Source: Nitrososphaerota archaeon (GTDB taxonomy: Archaea; Thermoproteota; Nitrososphaeria; Nitrososphaerales; UBA183). From it: a DNA stretch of 9,080 nt. The first letter of the stretch is position 1. Each line of letters starts with the position of its first letter. The translations under genes were made by a program, and so were the position numbers. Positions 5,409-9,080 of this stretch are shown here, piece by piece. The stretch is from positions 6,711 to 15,790 of the forward strand of contig JAPCJN010000035.1 in the NCBI GenBank assembly GCA_027886925.1, written 5' to 3'. The notes under the pieces were generated by a model that saw only the letters and a list, made by a program, of their open reading frames with translations, made no database searches and had not been told where the DNA came from.

Positions 5409-6161
5409 TTGGAACGCCCGTTCTCTAGCGCGTTGGTTGCTGAAGCCTATGGCGCCTTCCTGCTAACATTCATCGGCTGCACGGCCATAACCATCGCTAA
5501 CGACGCGAGCCTGTTCTCATTGGGTCCGACCCTCGGGCTGGGGTTCATCGGGCTCGCTTTCGGTGTCGCTCTCATGATCGGGATCGCCTCTGTCGGCAGC
5601 GTCTCGGGGGGTCATTTCAACCCGGCCGTGACGGTCGCCCTCCTCGCCGCCGGGAGGTTTCCCCGGAAACGAGTCCCAGGCTACATAGCGGCGCAGTTCG
5701 TAGGCGCCACGGTCGCGGCGTTGCTGGAGCTCGCTTTGGTCGGGATGGCCGCCGCGTCCACTCCCGGCGTCGACCTAGGCAGCAGCCTCCCGAACGGCTC
5801 TCTCCCGTCGCCGATATTCGCGTCAGTGCTTGCAGAGATAATCGGTACGGCGGTATTGGCCATGGTGGTGCTGGGCTCCACTGATTCCGCGTCCTCCGGA
5901 AACGTCTGGGGGACAATGAGCATAGGCCTCGCCATCACGGTGAGCATCTGGGCCGTGGGCTCTATCTCGGGCGCCTCCCTCAACCCCGCTAGGAGCTTCG
6001 GCCCGGCAGTCGTTTCGCTGCTCTTCGACAGCACGCCGATGCTCAACTACTGGATATATGTGATAGGGCCGATCCTCGGGGCACTGCTAGCGGCAAACCT
6101 ATACAGGTTCATTTTCAGGCAAGTCAAACCAGATGAAATCCCAGCCACAACCACGACTTAG
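5409..6161 (+). CDS. aqpM: Aquaporin, AqpM-like (MIP family)
   Basis: This 250-residue channel has six membrane helices and both half-helix motifs: SGGHFNPAVT (NPA at 71-73) and SGASLNPARS (NPA at 192-194). Aligned by eye, the selectivity filter is Phe51, Ile180, Ala189, Arg195. Ile in place of the His of water-only channels matches archaeal AqpM (Phe/Ile/Ser/Arg), which passes water and some glycerol or other small solutes. It would thus form a tetrameric pore for water and possibly glycerol, H2O2 or similar neutral molecules. The start is TTG with a strong promoter upstream. Its last 29 bases overlap the following GAF gene in another frame, indicating co-transcription. The AqpM name rests on the filter residues, not on a full alignment. 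Confidence 0.9.
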   Translation: MERPFSSALVAEAYGAFLLTFIGCTAITIANDASLFSLGPTLGLGFIGLAFGVALMIGIASVGSVSGGHFNPAVTVALLAAGRFPRKRVPGYIAAQFVGATVAALLELALVGMAAASTPGVDLGSSLPNGSLPSPIFASVLAEIIGTAVLAMVVLGSTDSASSGNVWGTMSIGLAITVSIWAVGSISGASLNPARSFGPAVVSLLFDSTPMLNYWIYVIGPILGALLAANLYRFIFRQVKPDEIPATTTT

Positions 6162-6615
6162 CCGCGAGCGCGCCAAAGAACTGCTTGCGAAGGTGGACGA
6201 GCTTGCTTCACAGTCACCTCAACCTTCTGCCCTGAGGAAGAGCGTCGTCCAGCTGCTGAACCGGGAGTCGACCTACAATTGGGTTGGCCTCTACCTCGTG
6301 AAGGGCAAGGACCTCGCCTTGGACGCGTGGAGCGGTCCGGCACCTACGACGCACACGATTATCCCGCTCGGCAAGGGTATCTGCGGATTTGCCGCGAAAT
6401 CAGGGAAGACGGAGATAGTCTCTGACGTCTCAAAGGACCCTCGCTACATGCAGTGCTTCGCGAGCACCAAATCTGAGATAGTCGTCCCGGTCTCACACGA
6501 GGGCAAGGTCGTCGCGGAGATCGACATTGACGGCGAAATCCTCAACGCTTACTCATCCGTTGATAGGGAGTTCTTGGAAGCCCTTGCCACGAAGATCTCC
6601 AAGTTCTGTCTCTGA
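6133..6615 (+). CDS. GAF protein, likely free methionine-R-sulfoxide reductase
   Basis: This 160-residue single GAF domain has the hallmarks of the fRMsr family, which reduces free methionine-(R)-sulfoxide: YNWVGLYL (48-55), IPLGKGICGFAAKSGKT (Cys84), DPRYMQCFASTKSEIVVPV (Cys108, expected catalytic Cys) and VAEIDIDGE (127-135). The first of the three family cysteines, ten residues before Cys84, is His74, so this is a two-Cys version. An extra Cys159 sits at the C-terminus. It probably repairs oxidised methionine in the cytosol; a plain ligand-sensing GAF protein is the alternative. ATG 6133 lies inside the aquaporin gene (29-base overlap); later in-frame starts such as GTG 6193 would avoid the overlap but shorten the N-terminal helix. 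Confidence 0.8.
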   Translation: MKSQPQPRLSRERAKELLAKVDELASQSPQPSALRKSVVQLLNRESTYNWVGLYLVKGKDLALDAWSGPAPTTHTIIPLGKGICGFAAKSGKTEIVSDVSKDPRYMQCFASTKSEIVVPVSHEGKVVAEIDIDGEILNAYSSVDREFLEALATKISKFCL

Positions 6616-6672
6616 CGGCTGCGAACTTCGCTAACTCTTCCATCCATCTATCTTTCTAGCCCGGGAAAGGTG

Positions 6673-8019
6673 CTACTTGACCTTCGCTTTTCGCGCGTAG
6701 AGGAGGAAAGCCAGCCCTGCGACTATGAGGATGAGAGAGAGAAACCTAAAGGCCCCAGCGAAGCTTCCAAAGGCCGCGACTAGAGTACCTATCAACACGG
6801 ACGCAATCCCGTACCCTACGTGTTCCAGCGCGTGGTTCGTCCCCATTATCGCTGCACGGTTCGAGGGGTGGCTCGCCTCCGCCAGAATCACGAGCTGGCT
6901 GACGCGGACCATGCCAACCGAGAGCCCGAAGGCCACGGAGGCTATGATGAACGTAGGAAGGGTCGCCGTAAAGAACACAAGTGCGAGCGACGCAGCGCCT
7001 CCGATCAATCCAGCGACGAGATACGGCATTCGTCTGTTGGTCCTGTCCTCGAAGTGCCCAAAGGGCACCATGAAGAGCACGCCCGTGATGGCCATGATCG
7101 AGCCAAAATATCCATAGAAGAGCGCGAACGACGGCACGACGCTCTGGAGCGAATGGGCGTAGAGCGGGACGAAAGAGAAGAATGCTGAGAAACCGACCGC
7201 CCCTACCAACGTGGTCAGCAAAGCGACGCCGACTATGGGCGTCCTGAATGCGTTGACGTAGTCCCCCCAGCTCGCGCTGTGGGTGTGAAACTCGATATGC
7301 GATTCTTCCATCTCATGGAATGCGTCCGCATGCTCGTCTTCGTGGTGCTCCTCCACGACTGTCCGAGTAGCCGTCCGAATCTCCGGCATGAACACAACCG
7401 CGAGGCCCCCTGAAATCAGGAGCATCACCGTGGCCATCTCGAAGACTGCTGTCCTGCTACTGAGAAACGCGACAGTAGTCCCCAGCGCCGGTCCGAACGC
7501 GTACCCGGCGAACTCGGCCCCGTCGACAAGGCCATACGCCTTTCCCATGCCTGTGTGCTTCTCCGCAAGGTCGCCGCCGTATGCGAGGGTGCTCGCGGTG
7601 TAGGTGCCGTGCGCCATCCCGAGCGCTGTGAGTGATATCGCCGTCGCCACAACGAAAGGTGCCAGCTGGGTTAGGTTGTCGGCCACGATGAGGGACAGAA
7701 GAGCGGCGGCCCCCAACAAGCATCCGATGATCATCATCTTCCTTCTCCCATACTTGTCGGACAGGTGCCCCATGTAGATCGCGACCAATCCAGAAGAGAT
7801 GAGGAAGGCTCCAGAGATGAGCCCGACGAACGCGTATCCGAACGCCCCCAGCCCGAACGAGACCGTTAACTTGTCCGACAAGAACACCAGCACGATGATG
7901 AACGCCGAATACTCCCCCACGTAGGTGAGGAAGCTCATGGCCCCGAGGCCGCCGAAAACCTTGATGAAGCTCTCGGGTTTTTTGGGCGGTCTCGTATCGC
8001 CGATCGTCGTCGCTGCCAT
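6673..8019 (-). CDS. MFS transporter with His-rich central loop
   Basis: This 448-residue major facilitator has 12 predicted helices in two halves. Motif A is GHLSDKYGRRK at residues 84-94 in the loop between helices 2 and 3, and a weaker copy (GHFEDRTNRR) lies in the second half. The central cytosolic loop, about residues 211-252, is acidic and carries seven His (225, 226, 230, 235, 241, 245, 247), which could bind metal ions. The substrate is unknown; drug/proton antiport or metal export are both possible. ATG 8019 is supported by AAGGAG 9 bases upstream. The gene is convergent with the GAF gene (57-base gap with pyrimidine-rich stretches) and has no clear box A close to its start. Confidence 0.88.
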   Translation of the reverse strand: MAATTIGDTRPPKKPESFIKVFGGLGAMSFLTYVGEYSAFIIVLVFLSDKLTVSFGLGAFGYAFVGLISGAFLISSGLVAIYMGHLSDKYGRRKMMIIGCLLGAAALLSLIVADNLTQLAPFVVATAISLTALGMAHGTYTASTLAYGGDLAEKHTGMGKAYGLVDGAEFAGYAFGPALGTTVAFLSSRTAVFEMATVMLLISGGLAVVFMPEIRTATRTVVEEHHEDEHADAFHEMEESHIEFHTHSASWGDYVNAFRTPIVGVALLTTLVGAVGFSAFFSFVPLYAHSLQSVVPSFALFYGYFGSIMAITGVLFMVPFGHFEDRTNRRMPYLVAGLIGGAASLALVFFTATLPTFIIASVAFGLSVGMVRVSQLVILAEASHPSNRAAIMGTNHALEHVGYGIASVLIGTLVAAFGSFAGAFRFLSLILIVAGLAFLLYARKAKVK

Positions 8020-8028
8020 TCCGCTTCA

Positions 8029-8041
8029 GCTCCTTAGGAGC
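8029..8041. repeat. Inverted repeat covering the MFS ribosome site
   Basis: GCTCC-TTA-GGAGC is a perfect 5-bp inverted repeat. Read on the minus strand it contains the AAGGAG ribosome site of the MFS gene, so a hairpin here would hide that site. Its short stem makes it a weak structure, and it could instead be chance or an operator. Confidence 0.35.
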
Positions 8042-8184
8042 CGCTCGGACTTGACGTCGCGCCTCGTCTCGACCCGACGGAACATCGCGTCCTCATAGAC
8101 GGGGAGCCGGAGCGCCCTGAAACGGGCTTTACCACGACTCGCGGCGACTCCTCAAGAATAATAAGTGTTCCTCAAAATCGCGCG

Positions 8185-8199
8185 GCTCGGTCGCCGAGC
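8185..8199 (-). terminator. GC-rich hairpin after the 116-aa gene
   Basis: GCTCGG-TCG-CCGAGC forms a perfect 6-bp stem with a 3-base loop, 25 bases beyond the stop of the minus-strand gene. On that strand only a short TTTT follows, about 8 bases later, so termination here is plausible but weak. An overlapping 7-bp stem (8182-8188 with 8202-8208) is an alternative fold. Confidence 0.3.
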
Positions 8200-8224
8200 G
8201 TGAGCCGCTGCGCTGCGGTGTCGC

Positions 8225-8575
8225 CTACTTGTTCGCAGGGAGCTTGTTGACGAGCTTCATCATCTCGTCGTAATGATGTCGTATTATTCCGACGCCCTTT
8301 TCGCCCATCATCGCCTCCGCGTTGGCCTTGCACTGTCCTATTGCGCTGACTATCCCGTCCTTCGTGGGCTGGTCGAAACTCGCCCCGCAGCTCTGGAACG
8401 TCCCGGTGACGAACTGCCGCACCTGGGCCTTTATCGCTTCGTCATTAGTGGGCTGGTTGAGGACGTGCATGAACTCTTTGTTGGCGCTCTCGAAGCACTT
8501 TAGGAGTTCGTCCCTTACGAGGACTGGCGTCACCTTCTCCGATGGTATGTCTGGCGCCTTGTATCCGTCTGCCAT
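8225..8575 (-). CDS. Hypothetical protein with three Cys, 116 aa
   Basis: I do not recognise this family. The protein is soluble and helical, with Cys at 27, 63 and 82 and a His pair at 100-101 (RHHYDEMMKLVNKL). It has a weak internal repeat: VLNQPTNDEAIKAQVRQF (38-55) and SFDQPTKDGIVSAIGQC (66-82), with QPT(N/K)D spaced 28 residues apart, suggesting duplicated helical units. ATG 8575 is preferred over TTG 8584 because a CTAAATAA box lies about 22 bases upstream, giving a leaderless message. The gene diverges from sufC across a palindrome-rich gap, so the two may share control. The cysteines could bind a metal or cluster, but no known motif supports that. Confidence 0.72.
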   Translation of the reverse strand: MADGYKAPDIPSEKVTPVLVRDELLKCFESANKEFMHVLNQPTNDEAIKAQVRQFVTGTFQSCGASFDQPTKDGIVSAIGQCKANAEAMMGEKGVGIIRHHYDEMMKLVNKLPANK

Positions 8576-8596
8576 GGATGTCAATGCCAGGTGGTG

Positions 8597-8604
8597 TTAT
8601 TTAG
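8597..8604 (-). promoter_or_regulatory. Box A promoter of the 116-aa gene
   Basis: The minus strand reads CTAAATAA, 21 bases before ATG 8575. Transcription would begin at about the ATG itself. Confidence 0.55.
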
Positions 8605-8625
8605 AATGTTACCCTCAAAACATTC
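8604..8625. promoter_or_regulatory. Inverted repeat, candidate operator
   Basis: GAATGTT (8604-8610) and AACATTC (8619-8625) are perfect 7-base inverted arms separated by 8 bases. The site abuts the box A of the minus-strand gene on its BRE side, where a bound repressor would block TFB/TBP loading. Confidence 0.45.
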
Positions 8626-8635
8626 CCAAGGGAAT
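8622..8635. promoter_or_regulatory. Inverted repeat ATTCCC-AA-GGGAAT
   Basis: These are perfect 6-base arms with a 2-base centre, overlapping the end of the preceding inverted repeat. It is a candidate second operator half or an independent dimer site in the divergent region. Confidence 0.4.
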
Positions 8636-8677
8636 ATCATCAGCGTGAAAATATGCTGAAAATCATGAGATGCACGA

Positions 8678-8693
8678 TATAACCTAAGTTATA
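8678..8693. promoter_or_regulatory. Palindrome next to the sufC box A, candidate operator
   Basis: TATAAC-CTAA-GTTATA has perfect 6-base arms and ends two bases before the sufC box A (8696-8703). The position fits a dimeric regulator that controls TFB binding. Its AT-richness raises the chance of coincidence. Confidence 0.45.
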
Positions 8694-8695
8694 GA

Positions 8696-8703
8696 CTTAA
8701 ATA
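8696..8703 (+). promoter_or_regulatory. Box A promoter of sufC
   Basis: CTTAAATA lies 34 bases before ATG 8738, predicting a short leader of roughly 10-15 bases without a Shine-Dalgarno. A second TCTAAATA just before the ATG is too close to serve as box A for this start. Confidence 0.5.
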
Positions 8704-8737
8704 ATGAAACCAAGGCGAGCTTTTCAGTCTAAATAAT

Positions 8738-9080
8738 ATGTCGAGGCTGGAGATTCGGGACTTGCACGCCACTGTCGAAGGGACGGAGATCCTAAAGGGA
8801 GTCGACCTTACGATTAACCAAGGCGAGATCCACGCGCTAATGGGGCCAAACGGCTCGGGAAAGAGCACGCTCGCCAACACGCTCCTGGGTCATCCGAAGT
8901 ACAAGGTGACAAAGGGCGACATCCTCATCGACGGGGAGAGCCTCGTCGGCTTGACTCCCGACAAGAGGGCAAAGAAGGGGCTTTTCCTGGCGTTCCAGTA
9001 CCCGGTGGCAGTGCCCGGCGTCACTATGTTCTCTTTTCTGCGAGCGGCCTACAACGCTGTCCACAGCGACGAGAAGAACC
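8738..9080 (+). CDS. sufC: SufC, Fe-S cluster assembly ATPase (5' part)
   Basis: The first 114 residues of an ABC-type ATPase are present; the window ends before the signature motif and Walker B. Walker A is GPNGSGKST at residues 36-44, and the Q-loop region [20 protein letters not shown] is the distinctive SufC form. SufC powers the SufBCD scaffold that builds iron-sulfur clusters in the cytosol, and sufB and sufD probably follow outside the window. It lacks membrane segments, as expected for SufC rather than a transporter subunit. ATG 8738 begins with the usual [11 protein letters not shown] lead-in and follows a box A. The upstream gap contains palindromes that may couple its expression to iron or redox state. 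Confidence 0.92.
   Translation, partial: MSRLEIRDLHATVEGTEILKGVDLTINQGEIHALMGPNGSGKSTLANTLLGHPKYKVTKGDILIDGESLVGLTPDKRAKKGLFLAFQYPVAVPGVTMFSFLRAAYNAVHSDEKN

Noticed and set aside
6616..6672. Possible RNA gene or terminator between the convergent GAF and MFS genes
   Set aside because: There are only short pyrimidine runs and no convincing stem. It may hold U-tract terminators, but nothing definite.
8042..8224. Possible tRNA or structured RNA in the GC-rich gap before the MFS gene
   Set aside because: There is no T-loop or anticodon-arm pattern. The stems seen are short and better explained as a weak terminator and leader.

Overview
The window looks like a chromosomal segment of a GC-rich archaeon of the TACK group, most likely on the Thaumarchaeota/Nitrososphaeria side. 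The sequence basis is box A (TATA) promoters placed about 25-35 bases before many starts, several likely leaderless or TTG-started genes, and archaeal protein families: DUF371, a DUF4443-type winged-helix regulator, an AqpM-type aquaporin, a mevalonate-pathway GHMP enzyme, and sufC. No rRNA, tRNA, IS element, phage gene or CRISPR array was seen. The lineage is inferred from protein resemblance, not from a marker gene.

Left part (1-3012): a Thr-rich membrane-anchored surface protein with an exact 48-bp tandem repeat (start possibly outside the window); a winged-helix/DUF4443 regulator; a short HEAT-repeat protein with two His-Glu motifs resembling half of deoxyhypusine hydroxylase; then a SAM-dependent methyltransferase (minus) and an SDR oxidoreductase (plus) that diverge from a gap of only 15 bp.

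Middle part (3034-5360): a minus-strand block with a two-TM zinc-ribbon protein, a DUF371 protein and a mevalonate diphosphate decarboxylase-like GHMP enzyme. The last two overlap by four bases (TTGA), so they are probably translationally coupled. The decarboxylase-like enzyme has Gln where the family has its catalytic Asp. A small 71-residue hypothetical gene follows with its own promoter. A small coiled-coil gene diverges from the zinc-ribbon gene, apparently sharing one TATA region.

Right part (5409-9080): an AqpM-like aquaporin overlaps a GAF protein of the free methionine-R-sulfoxide reductase type, suggesting a water/peroxide and oxidative-repair pair. An MFS transporter with a His-rich central loop lies convergent to them. 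Then come a small unrecognised Cys-containing protein (minus) and, divergent from it, the 5' part of sufC (Fe-S cluster assembly ATPase), cut by the window end. The AT-rich gap between these last two holds three operator-like inverted repeats, placed against the likely box A elements.

The most notable points are the half-DOHH-like HEAT protein, the Asp-to-Gln change in the mevalonate enzyme coupled to DUF371, and the palindrome-rich suf divergent promoter region.
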